From Pseudonocardia sediminis (lineage in GTDB: Bacteria; Actinomycetota; Actinomycetes; Mycobacteriales; Pseudonocardiaceae): a stretch of DNA of 64,000 nt. Positions 35,412-43,815 of the stretch are shown in pieces. The notes beneath the pieces are model-generated. The model saw only the letters and a list, made by a program, of their open reading frames with translations, had not been told where the DNA came from and made no database searches. The position numbers were made by a program, and so were the translations under genes. The DNA is taken from NCBI RefSeq assembly GCF_004217185.1, contig NZ_SHKL01000001.1, positions 428,501 to 492,500 on the forward strand. The letters run 5' to 3'. Every line of letters begins with the position of its first letter. Positions within the stretch are counted from its first letter, which is position 1.

Positions 35412-37952
35412 TCAGCCGCAGTCGACGGCCTCGTCGGAGGGCTGCAGCGCGGGCACCGTGACCGGCCCGGTGAACCCCGACCCCAGCACCAGCTGCACCG
35501 TGGACGACGACGCCGGGTCGGGTGCCGGGACGGCGGCCGGGAGGCTCGCGGTGAGCCGTCCGGCGACGTCGGCGCGGTCCGGGGAGAACCGGACCATGGT
35601 CTGGGGGGACTCCGGGGCGTCGCTGACGTCGCCGACCCGGAACCCCTGAGCTCGCAGTGAGTCGGCCACCTGTCCGGCGAGACCGGCCCGCCCGGCCGCG
35701 TTGAGCACGTCGATGCTGACGCCCTGGGGCAGGGCGCTGGCCGCGGCGCGCTGGGCCGGTGCCGTGATCTCCTCGGGCAGCGGCTCGTGCTTGCGCATCG
35801 CGGAGAACAGGTCCTCGGCGTCGCCGCGGCGCAGCTCCATGTGCCCGCGGGTGTTCGGCTGCTCGTTGACGGGGACGGGCAGGAACGCCGGCGTGCTGCC
35901 GTCGCCCGCGGTGCCCGCGCGGCTCAGCGACCGGGCCAGTGTCAGCACCTCGGCGGCGTCGGCGTCGTCGGTGATCAGCGAGCGGGACAGCGCCTGCGAG
36001 ATCCGCGTGGGCGCGCCCGGGGTGAGCAGCGTCGACGTCGACAGCGCCTGTCCCATCGCGTCGGCCAGGACCCGCTGCTGGCGCTGGATCCGGTTGGCGG
36101 GCGAGGTGTCGTCGACGACGGCCGCGGCGCCGGCGAACCGGACCGCGTCGCTGCCGGTGAGGGTCGTGCTCCCCGCGCGGATCACGACCGGGCCGAGCGC
36201 GCGGTCGATGACCGGCCGTTCGGTGCAGACCTGGACGCCGCGCACGGCCGAGACCAGCGCGTCGGCGCCGGAGAGGTCGAGCGCGACGAAGCGGGTCAGC
36301 AGCAGCCCGGTGAGCTGCTGGACGGCACCGACCGCGCAGGCCGGCCCGCCGACGTCGTAGACCGCGCTGAGCGTGGTGCGCGACTCGGCCGGCACCGAGC
36401 CGCCGTAGCTCGCGTTCGCCGGGTCCCACCGCCGGCACGGGGGCCGGGCGACCTCGAGGGTGGCCGGCATCGACAGCGTGACGGCCGGTCCGCCGCCGGC
36501 CGGCATGTGCACGAGGACGGCGGTGTCGGTCCGGGCGCCCTCCGGCTCGCGGAGCCGGTCCGCGGCCAGGCCGAGGACGAGGACGTTCTCGTCGCCGGCC
36601 TGGACGGCGCGCTGCGAGATCGCGTCCGAGCCCGGGTCCAGCGCGTCGACGTCGACGATCCCGCCGTCGACGGTGTTGCGGTTCGCGAACCCGGCCGCGG
36701 TGGAGACGAGCACCAGCGCGGCCAGGACGGCCGCGGCGATCCGCACCGCCGTCGTACCGCGGCGGGGTGGGGGCTCGTCGATGCCGGGTTCCGCGGACGG
36801 TGCCGATCCGGACTCCGGCGGCTCCTCGGCCGAGCTCGCGGCGGCGGTCTCCGGCGCGGACGTCTCCGGTGCGGCGGTCTCCGGCGTGGCGGTCTCCGGC
36901 GTGGCGTCCGCGGGCGCGGCGGGGGAGCGGCGGGCGGTCTGCGGCTCCCCGGCGGTGTGTGCGACGGCGCCGGTCGGGGGCTCGGCCTCCGCCTCGGGCG
37001 GGACGACGTCCTGCTCCCGCTTCGCGCGACGCCGCGGCATGATCGCCGAGATCACCTCGGTGGCGCGGGCGTCCACCCGGGAGCGACGCCGTCGCGGGGG
37101 TGCGGGGTCGGGAGCGGCCGAGCGCGGAGATCCGGTGCGCGGAGCGTCGGCCGAACGGACGTCCTCGGCGGGGCGGGGAGCATCGGCGGAGCGGGGCGCG
37201 TCGGGGGAGCGGAGTCCCTCGGCCGGGCGCGGCGTGCTGCCCGAGGTCCGGGACCCGGAGGGTGTCGTCGTCCGTCCGGCCGGGGCTCCCGTCCGGTCCG
37301 GAGCCGGGCCGGCGGGAGTCGACGGGCCGTCCGGGCGCGGCGTCACCGACGGCAGTGCGTCGGTGCGCTCGGCGGAGCGGGGACGCCCGGTGGGCGCGGC
37401 GGGGTTCCGCCGGGCGTCCGGCGCGTCCGCAGCGGGGCCGGGGGGCCACCCCGGGACCGGGGGACGGGCGGAGCCGGGTGTCCGGGGCGCGGCCCCGGGC
37501 GGCACGGGTCCCGGCGATCCGGGCCCCGTCGACCCTGCACCCGCCGGGGCGAGCGGCGTCGGGCCCGACGACCCGGGACCCGGCGGTACGGGTCCGGGAG
37601 GGGCGGAGGGCGTGCGGCGGCTCCGGGCCTCCGCCGGGCCGTGGCCGGCGGGCTCGGCGCCGCGTTCGGTGCGACGGCGCCCGCTCCCGCGAGGTGTGGC
37701 GCGACCGCCGTCCATCGACGGTGTGGGTGCGGCCGGAGCCTCCGGTGCGCGGCGGCGGGGCCGGGCCTCCGGCGGGTCCGCGTCGTCGCCACCGGGGAGG
37801 GGCCCGAACAACGGGTCGTCGGGAGCGGGGTGATCAGCGGCGGGACGGTCGTCCGGCGGCGTGCGGCCGTCGTCGGTGCGGGTACGGCGGGACCGGCGTG
37901 CGCCGTCGTCCGGGCCGTCCTGCACCGATACCTCCTCCTGCGCGGCCGCCAT
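35412..37952 (-). CDS. LCP-like (LytR-CpsA-Psr) protein with LytR C-terminal domain
   Basis: About 846 residues. Residues 1-400 are cytoplasmic, disordered and Pro/Arg/Ala-rich, with PET(A/S) repeats near 355-375. One transmembrane helix is near 403-423 (AVRIAAAVLAALVLVSTAAG). Outside is an LCP domain (about 445-690) and a LytR_C domain (about 745-846). LCP enzymes attach wall polymers to peptidoglycan. Here ARTDTAVLVH is kept but the usual IPRD segment reads MPATLEV, so key catalytic Arg/Asp residues are missing and activity is doubtful. The start is ATG 37952. GTG 37958 is an alternative. It corresponds to Rv0822c by position. Confidence 0.8.
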   Translation of the reverse strand: MAAAQEEVSVQDGPDDGARRSRRTRTDDGRTPPDDRPAADHPAPDDPLFGPLPGGDDADPPEARPRRRAPEAPAAPTPSMDGGRATPRGSGRRRTERGAEPAGHGPAEARSRRTPSAPPGPVPPGPGSSGPTPLAPAGAGSTGPGSPGPVPPGAAPRTPGSARPPVPGWPPGPAADAPDARRNPAAPTGRPRSAERTDALPSVTPRPDGPSTPAGPAPDRTGAPAGRTTTPSGSRTSGSTPRPAEGLRSPDAPRSADAPRPAEDVRSADAPRTGSPRSAAPDPAPPRRRRSRVDARATEVISAIMPRRRAKREQDVVPPEAEAEPPTGAVAHTAGEPQTARRSPAAPADATPETATPETAAPETSAPETAAASSAEEPPESGSAPSAEPGIDEPPPRRGTTAVRIAAAVLAALVLVSTAAGFANRNTVDGGIVDVDALDPGSDAISQRAVQAGDENVLVLGLAADRLREPEGARTDTAVLVHMPAGGGPAVTLSMPATLEVARPPCRRWDPANASYGGSVPAESRTTLSAVYDVGGPACAVGAVQQLTGLLLTRFVALDLSGADALVSAVRGVQVCTERPVIDRALGPVVIRAGSTTLTGSDAVRFAGAAAVVDDTSPANRIQRQQRVLADAMGQALSTSTLLTPGAPTRISQALSRSLITDDADAAEVLTLARSLSRAGTAGDGSTPAFLPVPVNEQPNTRGHMELRRGDAEDLFSAMRKHEPLPEEITAPAQRAAASALPQGVSIDVLNAAGRAGLAGQVADSLRAQGFRVGDVSDAPESPQTMVRFSPDRADVAGRLTASLPAAVPAPDPASSSTVQLVLGSGFTGPVTVPALQPSDEAVDCG

Positions 37953-38033
37953 GTGCACGATCGGCGTGCGGCATATGGGGGAACCCGCACGGCCGATCGA
38001 CCGGTCCTGCGACCGCTGCCGTCGGGGAGAAGT

Positions 38034-38957
38034 TTACGGAGCCTCGGAGTGCGACGGCGTCCCGGTACCGGCGTCGGCCGGCTGCGGTACCGATCGGCGA
38101 CCGGCGGCCGGTCCGGCCAGCTCCACCCGGCCCCCGGCCTCGCGACGGAAGGCGACGGCGTTGCGGCCGGCCTGCTTCGCCGTGTAGAGTAACAGGTCCG
38201 CGTCGCCGATCAGCGGGTCGACCTCGGCCGTGGCGACCTCGGCGTGCGCGACCCCGATGCTGATCGTCAGCTTCAGGTCGGGGTGCATCGACGACCAGTC
38301 GTGGGTGGCGATCCGGTCCCGTGCGGCCTCGCTGATCGCGATCCCGTCGTCGAGGCTCTCCCCGGGCAGGACCAGCGCGAACTCCTCGCCGCCGTAGCGG
38401 GCGCAGAACGCCCCCTCGGGCAGCCCGCGCCCGAGCTCGACGACCATCCGCTGCAGCACCCGGTCGCCGAACTGGTGCCCGTGGGTGTCGTTGACCTGCT
38501 TGAAGTGGTCGATGTCGGCCAGTGCCACGCACAGCCCGGTGCCGGTCGCGGACTCCCCGAGCAGCGCGGCCAGGCGCTCGTCGAGGTAGCGGCGGTTGTA
38601 GCTGGCGGTGAGGCTGTCGCGGCGGCTCTGCTCGTGCGCCTCGGCGTGCGCGCGGCGCAGGCGCTCCATCTCCTCCTGCGGGCTGCGCGGCACGACGTGC
38701 TGGCCGTGCAGCAGCCGGACGGCCTCGCGCAGGTGCCGGTAGGCGGGCTCCCACCGGCCGCTCTCGGCCAGGCGCTCGGCGGCCGCGGTGTGCAGCGCCG
38801 CGCGGGAGGCGGGGGTGCCGGAGGCGACCGACGGGTCGTCGGTCTCCGGGACGTCGGTCCCGGGTCGTGCCGCGGGCCGCGTCCGTTCCGGCGCCCGGCC
38901 GGGTGCGCGACGCGCGGCGCGCACCAGCCCGCGCACCGTCCATGCCGTGTCCGTCAT
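38034..38957 (-). CDS. Diguanylate cyclase (GGDEF)
   Basis: A 307-residue protein with a non-conserved N-terminal half (1-110, including a helical YRHLREAVRLLHGQ segment) and a GGDEF domain at about 115-275. The active site GGEEF is at 189-193 (RYGGEEFALVLPG), and DIDHFKQVNDTHGHQFGD supplies metal and substrate residues, so synthesis of c-di-GMP is likely. The RxxD inhibitory site is absent (P180-A183), so feedback control by product is not expected. ATG 38957 has AGGAGG. No EAL domain is nearby. Confidence 0.88.
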   Translation of the reverse strand: MTDTAWTVRGLVRAARRAPGRAPERTRPAARPGTDVPETDDPSVASGTPASRAALHTAAAERLAESGRWEPAYRHLREAVRLLHGQHVVPRSPQEEMERLRRAHAEAHEQSRRDSLTASYNRRYLDERLAALLGESATGTGLCVALADIDHFKQVNDTHGHQFGDRVLQRMVVELGRGLPEGAFCARYGGEEFALVLPGESLDDGIAISEAARDRIATHDWSSMHPDLKLTISIGVAHAEVATAEVDPLIGDADLLLYTAKQAGRNAVAFRREAGGRVELAGPAAGRRSVPQPADAGTGTPSHSEAP

Positions 38958-39088
38958 CGCTCACCTCCTGCCGTTGCTGCTGATGTCGGCGTGGCGGATG
39001 GGGTTCTTGAGGCGATCACGGTGCACGGCACCCGAACGCGTGTCCCTCGGACCGCCACCGCGTGTCGCCGCGGCGCCGTCTGGCCCCG

Positions 39089-39243
39089 GCTCAGCGCCGA
39101 TGTTCGCTCCGCAGGCTCCGCTCAGCGCCGATGTTCGCTCCGCAGGCTCCGCTCAGCGCCGATGTTCGCTCCGCAGGCTCCGCTCAGCGCCGATGTTCGC
39201 TCCGCAGGCTCCGCTCAGCGCCGGTGTTCGCTCCGCAAGCTCC
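39089..39243. repeat. 31-bp tandem repeat, five copies
   Basis: A 31-bp unit beginning GCTCAGCGCCGATGTTCG and ending CTCCGCAGGCTCC occurs five times without spacing at 39089, 39120, 39151, 39182 and 39213. Copies 1-4 are identical; copy 5 has two changes, and a degenerate sixth start overlaps the dus stop codon. It lies between the dus stop and the GGDEF gene on the same transcript strand. The unit is not a multiple of three and has no clear internal dyad. Slipped-strand expansion is the likely origin. Confidence 0.9.
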
Positions 39244-39245
39244 GC

Positions 39246-40430
39246 TCAGCCGCCCGAGTTCTCCACCTCGGCCGAGAACGGCACGGTCTCGTCCTCGGCG
39301 TCGTCGAGCCAGTGCTCGGGCAGGACGACCCGCCCGGGCGAGCCCTGACGCCCGCGCGGGCCGTCGGCGTCGGCCGGGAACGGCTCGTCCGGGTCCAGGG
39401 TGGCGAGCAGGTCGTCGAGCTCACCGATGCTCGCGACCATGCCCAGGCTGCGCCGCACCTCCGGCCCGACCGGGAAGCCCTTGAGGTACCAGGCGATGTG
39501 CTTGCGGACGTCGCGGATGCCCTTGTGGTCGCCCATGTGCTCGCAGAGCAGGACGGCGTGACGGCGCAGCGTCGTCGCGACCTGGCCGAGGTTCGGCGGC
39601 GCGGGCAGCGGGCGTCCCGCGAACGCGGCCTCCAGGTCCCCGAACAGCCACGGCCGTCCCAGGCACCCGCGGCCGACCACGACGCCGTCGCAACCGGTCC
39701 GCGCGACCATGTCCAGCGCGTCCTGGGCGCTGAAGACGTCCCCGTTGCCCAACACAGGAGTCCCCGCCGGCACGTGCTCGCGCAGCCGGGCGATCGCCGA
39801 CCAGTCCGCGGTGCCGGAGTAGCGCTGGGCCGCGGTGCGCGCGTGCAACGCGACGGCCGAGGCCCCGGCGTCGACGGCGATGCGGCCGGCGTCGAGGTAG
39901 GTGATGTGGTCGTCGTCGATCCCGATCCGCATCTTCACCGTGACCGGACGCCCGTTCGCGCCCTCCACGGCGGCCCGCACGATCCGCTCGAACAGCTTGC
40001 GCTTGAACGGCAGCGCCGCCCCGCCGCCGCGGCGGGTGACCTTCGGGACCGGGCAGCCGAAGTTGAGGTCGATGTGGTCGGCGAGGTCCTCGGTCGCGAC
40101 CATGCTCGCCGCGGTGCGCATCGCGACCGGGTCGACGCCGTAGAGCTGCATCGAGCGCGGGTACTCGTCGGCGTCGAACGCGATCATCCGGCGGGTCAGC
40201 GGGTTCTTCTCGACCAGACCGCGTGAGGTGATCATCTCGCAGACGTAGAACCCGGCGCCCTGCTCACGGCACAGCCGCCGGAAGCCGGGGTTGGTGATGC
40301 CCGCCATCGGCGCGAGCACCACCGGCGTACCGACCTCGAAGGGGCCGATGCGCAACGGCGGCAGCACGCGGTCGCGGGCGGCGGGTCCGGTGTCCGTCCG
40401 CTGGTCGCGGACGATGTCCTGCACGGTCAC
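39246..40430 (-). CDS. dus: tRNA-dihydrouridine synthase (DusB type)
   Basis: A 394-residue FMN enzyme that reduces uridine in tRNA. APMAGITNPGFRRLCREQGAGF near 40-61 starts the barrel. C126 in NFGCPVPK is the catalytic cysteine. ALHARTAAQRYSGTADW and VLGNGDVFSAQDAL bind FMN phosphate. The last 60 residues are an extra actinobacterial tail. GTG 40430 is the start. It corresponds to Rv0823c. Its stop abuts the 31-bp repeats. Confidence 0.92.
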   Translation of the reverse strand: MTVQDIVRDQRTDTGPAARDRVLPPLRIGPFEVGTPVVLAPMAGITNPGFRRLCREQGAGFYVCEMITSRGLVEKNPLTRRMIAFDADEYPRSMQLYGVDPVAMRTAASMVATEDLADHIDLNFGCPVPKVTRRGGGAALPFKRKLFERIVRAAVEGANGRPVTVKMRIGIDDDHITYLDAGRIAVDAGASAVALHARTAAQRYSGTADWSAIARLREHVPAGTPVLGNGDVFSAQDALDMVARTGCDGVVVGRGCLGRPWLFGDLEAAFAGRPLPAPPNLGQVATTLRRHAVLLCEHMGDHKGIRDVRKHIAWYLKGFPVGPEVRRSLGMVASIGELDDLLATLDPDEPFPADADGPRGRQGSPGRVVLPEHWLDDAEDETVPFSAEVENSGG

Positions 40431-40507
40431 GGGACCGATTGTCCCCCGTGCGTGGCGCGCGCGTGCGCCCGCCCGGGGTCACCCGCCCGCGGGCTGCATC
40501 ACTCCGA

Positions 40508-41092
40508 TCAGAACGGGACGGTCATGCAGGCCGGTCGCTTGCCCGCGGTCCCGGCCTTGCCCGGTGCGGTCATGGTCGCCATCTCGTGGATGATCACCGA
40601 CTGCGCGCGCCGGTCGGCCGGGAAGACCCACTCGTTGGTGCTGGTCGCGGTGCCGTTGCCCTGGGCGTCGGTGGTGAGGTCGAGCCAGATCTCGTTCTGC
40701 GGGTTGGCGAAGGCGGGGTCGACGCTCGGCTTCACCGGGTCCTGGTTGAACTGGTAGTGCGCCCCGGCCGCGTCGCCCGTCGAACCACAGGGGTTGACGT
40801 GCGCGTGCGCGCCGTAGGTGGTGTTCGGCAGCAGGCCGCGGACGGTCAGCGTCGTGGTCGTCCTCCCGTCGGCCGAGCCGGTCTTCACGGTGGCCCCGGA
40901 GCCGGCCGGCACCTTCGCCTGGTCGTAGGTGACCGCCTGGACGCCGCCGTCGGTGAACGAGGCGGAGACCTCCTTCTCCTGCGACTGCCCGGCCGGCGCG
41001 TCGGCGGGCTCGGAGCCCCCACAGCCCACCAGCAGGCCGGCGACGGGGGCGAGAACGGCGAGACGGAGCGCGACGGCGCGTCGGGTGACCAT
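40508..41092 (-). CDS. SodC-like lipoprotein, copper-only type
   Basis: A 194-residue exported protein. The lipobox LLVGC ends at C24. The Cu/Zn-SOD-like core keeps GAHAH (H96, H98), a disulfide cysteine C102, H112, IHE (H169) and GKRPAC (R186, C189). The stretch that should carry two of the zinc histidines is replaced by DPVKPSVDPAFANPQNEIW and has none. This resembles copper-only SODs. Activity is unproven. It lies 35 bp after the Sap-type gene. A closely similar protein without lipobox is 1.4 kb upstream. Confidence 0.78.
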   Translation of the reverse strand: MVTRRAVALRLAVLAPVAGLLVGCGGSEPADAPAGQSQEKEVSASFTDGGVQAVTYDQAKVPAGSGATVKTGSADGRTTTTLTVRGLLPNTTYGAHAHVNPCGSTGDAAGAHYQFNQDPVKPSVDPAFANPQNEIWLDLTTDAQGNGTATSTNEWVFPADRRAQSVIIHEMATMTAPGKAGTAGKRPACMTVPF

Positions 41093-41127
41093 GGTCCGGG
41101 AGTGTGCCGGATCCGGACATCCTGGAC

Positions 41128-41811
41128 TCAGCCCGTCACCCGTTCGAGTAGCCCGCCGAGTCCCTTGCCCGCGAGGTACAGGCCCACGACCAGCAACAAC
41201 CCGGTGACCAGGACCCGCTTGTTCCGTACCCCGAAGTCCCGGACCGCGTCGACGATCTGACGTGTGCCCTGCGGACGCAGCGTCACCAGCACCAGGGCGG
41301 CGATCGGCATCGCCAGGCGCAGTGCGTTGTAGACGACGACCTGGAACGCGCCGTTCACCGGCGACGGGTTCGTCTCCAGGATCGCGACCAGGCCCGCGAT
41401 GTAGAACAGCCCCGGCAGGTTCGTGATCCCACCGGCGGACGCCGCGGCCGACGTCGTCGGCGTCCGCAACATCTCGCCGAGCCGGCCGTCGGGAACCGGC
41501 TTCCTCTCCGCGTCGGCCGGCTTCCGGTTGCCGAGACGGCCGCTCCCGTAGCCCACCGCGTAGACGAGCGCGCCGAGGCCGAGGACCAGGTCGACGACGT
41601 ACCGGCCGGTGGTCTGCTCGGTGGTCTGCGACGACCCGTCGAACACCGCGACGGCCGCCAGCCCAAGCACGAGGCTCACCGCCAGCCCCGCGATGGTGTA
41701 CGCGCCGACCAGCCGCCGCGGGTGCGGGGAGAGCAGGAGCGCGTAGACGATCGCGAGCGGCGTCGCCCGCACCGCGCTCAACAGGCCCAGGACGAGGGCC
41801 TCCGGGCTCAC
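41128..41811 (-). CDS. Sap/GAP-family membrane protein
   Basis: A 227-residue membrane protein with about six helices: two near 3-56, one near 70-90, one near 125-145, one near 155-175 and one near 200-222. It has the LysE-like layout of the actinobacterial GAP/Sap family (sulfolipid or glycopeptidolipid addressing proteins). No transport substrate can be read from it. GTG 41811 has AGGAGA upstream, but a perfect 10-bp stem pairs with that site. It sits between two SOD-like genes and a lipoprotein gene, all on the minus strand. Confidence 0.72.
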   Translation of the reverse strand: MSPEALVLGLLSAVRATPLAIVYALLLSPHPRRLVGAYTIAGLAVSLVLGLAAVAVFDGSSQTTEQTTGRYVVDLVLGLGALVYAVGYGSGRLGNRKPADAERKPVPDGRLGEMLRTPTTSAAASAGGITNLPGLFYIAGLVAILETNPSPVNGAFQVVVYNALRLAMPIAALVLVTLRPQGTRQIVDAVRDFGVRNKRVLVTGLLLVVGLYLAGKGLGGLLERVTG

Positions 41812-41853
41812 CCCGGTCTCCTGATCACCCGCTCACCCTGCCCGAGACCGGGG
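41811..41853 (-). promoter_or_regulatory. Hairpin that covers the Sap-type gene ribosome binding site
   Basis: On the minus strand CCCCGGTCTC (41853-41844) pairs perfectly with GAGACCGGGG (41820-41811). The second arm includes most of AGGAGA and the G of the start codon GTG. Loop of 23 nt. It could block translation or end transcription from the lipoprotein gene. Confidence 0.5.
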
Positions 41854-41870
41854 CCGCCTGTCCCTACGGA

Positions 41871-42359
41871 TCAGCGGGCGTCGGCGCGACGTAGCGCGTC
41901 CTCCAGCCGGGACAGGTCCAGCGACGAGAGCAACACGAGGGTGTCGCAGTACCCGGGTTCGGTGTCGGCTCCCGGGGGCAGGCAGTCCTGTCGTAGAGCG
42001 ACGGCGGCGTTCTCGACACCGTCGAGGTCCGGTCCGAGGCCGCCGTAGCGCTCGCGCCGGGGCTGCTCCGCGATCGCGGCACGGATCCGGGGGATCAGGG
42101 CCACGGCCTCGTCGGCCCCGGCCCGGCACCGCGCCGTCACGGTCGTACCCCCGCACTCCGACAGCGCCGCCGGAACGAACAGGAACTCCCGCTGGAACCG
42201 CGGGGCCACCGTCAACGGGTCGAACGCCGGCCCGGCCGGTGTGGCCGAGGTGGGTACGGGGTCCGCGGATACCGCCCGCTCGCCCACCGCGGTGGTACCG
42301 CCGCCGCATCCGGCGCAGGTCAGGGCCAGACCGAGAGCCGCGATCCCCACGATGCGCAT
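41871..42359 (-). CDS. Lipoprotein of unknown function
   Basis: A 162-residue protein. Residues 1-18 are a signal sequence with lipobox TCAGC at C18. After a Thr/Ala/Pro linker, the mature domain has four cysteines (ALSECGG, ARCRAG, DCLPP, GYCDT) that could form two disulfides. No family is recognised. GAGGAGGAGCAGGAG precedes ATG 42359, a strong ribosome binding region. It lies between the second SOD-like gene and the Sap-type gene. Confidence 0.7.
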   Translation of the reverse strand: MRIVGIAALGLALTCAGCGGGTTAVGERAVSADPVPTSATPAGPAFDPLTVAPRFQREFLFVPAALSECGGTTVTARCRAGADEAVALIPRIRAAIAEQPRRERYGGLGPDLDGVENAAVALRQDCLPPGADTEPGYCDTLVLLSSLDLSRLEDALRRADAR

Positions 42360-42442
42360 CTCCTGCTCCTCCTCGTCGACGGCGAGGGCAGCACCGTAGG
42401 TGCGACGGCCGGGGAGCCCTCCCGGTCGCCGTTCCGGAGAGC

Positions 42443-43045
42443 TCAGAACTTGACGTCGACGCAGGCCGAGCGCCCGCCCGCGGTCCCGGCCTTCCCGGGA
42501 GCCGTCATCGTGGCCATGTCGTGCAGGACGACCGACTTCGCGCGCCGGTCGGCCGGGAACACCCAGGCCACGGTGCTCTGAGCCCGCCCGGCGCCCTCGG
42601 CGTCGGTGGTGAGGTCGAGCCAGATCTCGTTCTGCGCGTTGGCGAAGGCGGGGTCGACGCTGGGCTGCACCAGGTCCGGCCGGAACTGGAAGTGCGGCCC
42701 GGCCACATCGCCGGTCACCCCGCAGTTCGCGACGTGCGCGTGCGCCCCGTAGACGGTGTTCGGTCGCAGGCCCCGGACCTGCAACGTCGTGATCGTGGTG
42801 CCGTTCTCCGACTGCGCCGCCACCGACACGTTCGCCCCCACCGGGACCCGCGCCGGGTCATAGGTGACGGCGGGTCGTCCGGACGCGGAGAACGTCGCCG
42901 AGACCTGGTAGCTCCGCGTCGGCCCGTCCTGCTGATCTTGTTGCGGTGCAGCCGATGCGGAGCCCGCCACGACGGCCCCGAGCAGTACGGCCACGGCCGG
43001 GACGAGAGCGGCGATCCGGACGACGGACGGACGACGGGCGGTCAT
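42443..43045 (-). CDS. SodC-like secreted protein, copper-only type
   Basis: A 200-residue protein. Residues 1-32 are a Sec signal ending SASA-APQ. H102, H104, C108, H118, H175, R192 and C195 match the copper, disulfide and guiding-arginine positions of SodC, while the zinc-loop histidines are missing, as in its paralogue at 40508. The two share long identical runs, such as DPAFAN-QNEIWLDLTTDA and ATMTAPGKAGTAG. ATG 43045 is chosen because the signal peptide begins there. GTG 43093 is in frame. It is the first gene of a minus-strand run reaching dus. Confidence 0.78.
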   Translation of the reverse strand: MTARRPSVVRIAALVPAVAVLLGAVVAGSASAAPQQDQQDGPTRSYQVSATFSASGRPAVTYDPARVPVGANVSVAAQSENGTTITTLQVRGLRPNTVYGAHAHVANCGVTGDVAGPHFQFRPDLVQPSVDPAFANAQNEIWLDLTTDAEGAGRAQSTVAWVFPADRRAKSVVLHDMATMTAPGKAGTAGGRSACVDVKF

Positions 43046-43165
43046 GACCACGAGTCTCGTCGCTCGCGACGCCCCGGTCACCGCAAGAGCCACGATGAGG
43101 TGGTGCTCGATCCCCGCGTCGGCGCCCGCCCCCGTAGGCTTGAGCGGCGGCAGGAGCGGCCGCGG

Positions 43166-43241
43166 GGGCCTCTAGCTCAATCGGCAGAGCAGCGGACTTT
43201 TAATCCGCGGGTTGTGGGTTCGATTCCCACGGGGCCCACCA
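43166..43241 (+). tRNA. tRNA-Lys (anticodon TTT)
   Basis: A 76-nt cloverleaf. GGGCCTC at 43166 pairs with GGGGCCC near the 3' end. The anticodon stem is GCGGA/TCCGC with loop CTTTTAA, anticodon TTT. The T arm is GTGGG-TTCGATT-CCCAC. The CCA is encoded. Confidence 0.96.
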
Positions 43242-43522
43242 TTCGAGCTGGTCACGGTCACGAAGATCGTTGCTCGTCGAGGTCGGTCTCGTGTCGATCC
43301 ACCGGGACGCATTGCCACAAGCCTCTCCCGGCGTGGAGAGCACTCTTCGTTCGCTGCCCGCTCTGGTCGAGTCCGTGGGAGCGGCGCGGTCCAGTCCGGG
43401 GCGGTCAGCATCGAGGCGGGCGAGATGTACAACGACAGGGCGGGCCCGGCTCGAACGGGGCACCGCCCGCCCGCGGCATCGATACGCACGATCCAGACGG
43501 TGAATCCGTGCTCGTCCGGAAT
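43242..43522. other. Gap after tRNA-Lys without credible gene
   Basis: About 280 bp of less GC-biased sequence with no coding frame that I trust. Open frames here have poor codon bias, and one on the minus strand only translates the tRNA. No second copy of the tRNA 3' end was seen nearby, so no attachment site can be shown. Confidence 0.5.
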
Positions 43523-43560
43523 CCGGGCAGTGCAGGCCCGAATTGCCGTGCACTGCCCGG
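43523..43560 (-). terminator. Hairpin terminator of the small secreted protein gene
   Basis: CCGGGCAGTGCA (43523-43534) and TGCACTGCCCGG (43549-43560) form a perfect 12-bp stem with a 14-nt loop, 21 bp after the gene's stop codon. Confidence 0.65.
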
Positions 43561-43581
43561 AGAATCGTCCCGAAGGCGACG

Positions 43582-43815
43582 TCAGTGGACGTTGAGGGTC
43601 CACCGAGTGGAGTCGTTCGCCGGGTTGCCGTTGCCGATGCACTCGTATCGTGACGCGCCTCCCGGCGCGTTCACGGTGTCGGCGCCGATCCTGACGCACT
43701 GGTCGTAGCTGTCGAAGGTCCCGATCGTCTCTGCGAAAGCGGGGGTGGCGACGGCGATCGATGCACCGATCGCGAGCGCCGCGCCTCCGACGAACAACCG
43801 AATTCGCTGACTCAT
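43582..43815 (-). CDS. Small secreted protein
   Basis: A 77-residue protein. Residues 1-28 are a signal peptide with cleavage after TPAFA. The mature 49 residues include two cysteines (DQCVRIG, RYECIGN) likely to form a disulfide, and a short Tyr/Trp-rich pattern. AGGAGG lies five bases before ATG 43815. The family is not recognised. Similar short secreted proteins with GTFDSYDQC-type openings are known in actinobacteria without function. A clear terminator follows. Confidence 0.72.
   Translation of the reverse strand: MSQRIRLFVGGAALAIGASIAVATPAFAETIGTFDSYDQCVRIGADTVNAPGGASRYECIGNGNPANDSTRWTLNVH

Noticed and set aside
39089..39243. CRISPR array
   Set aside because: The 31-bp units are contiguous with no spacers, and there is no cas gene.
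39062..39484. Plus-strand open frame across the 31-bp repeats
   Set aside because: It exists only because the repeat shifts frames without stops and runs antisense to dus. It has no ribosome binding site or conserved content.
43166..43241. Integration (att) site at tRNA-Lys
   Set aside because: No second copy of the tRNA 3' end and no integrase were seen in the window.
43200..43553. Minus-strand frame ending WESNPQPAD
   Set aside because: It translates the antisense of tRNA-Lys, a classical false gene.
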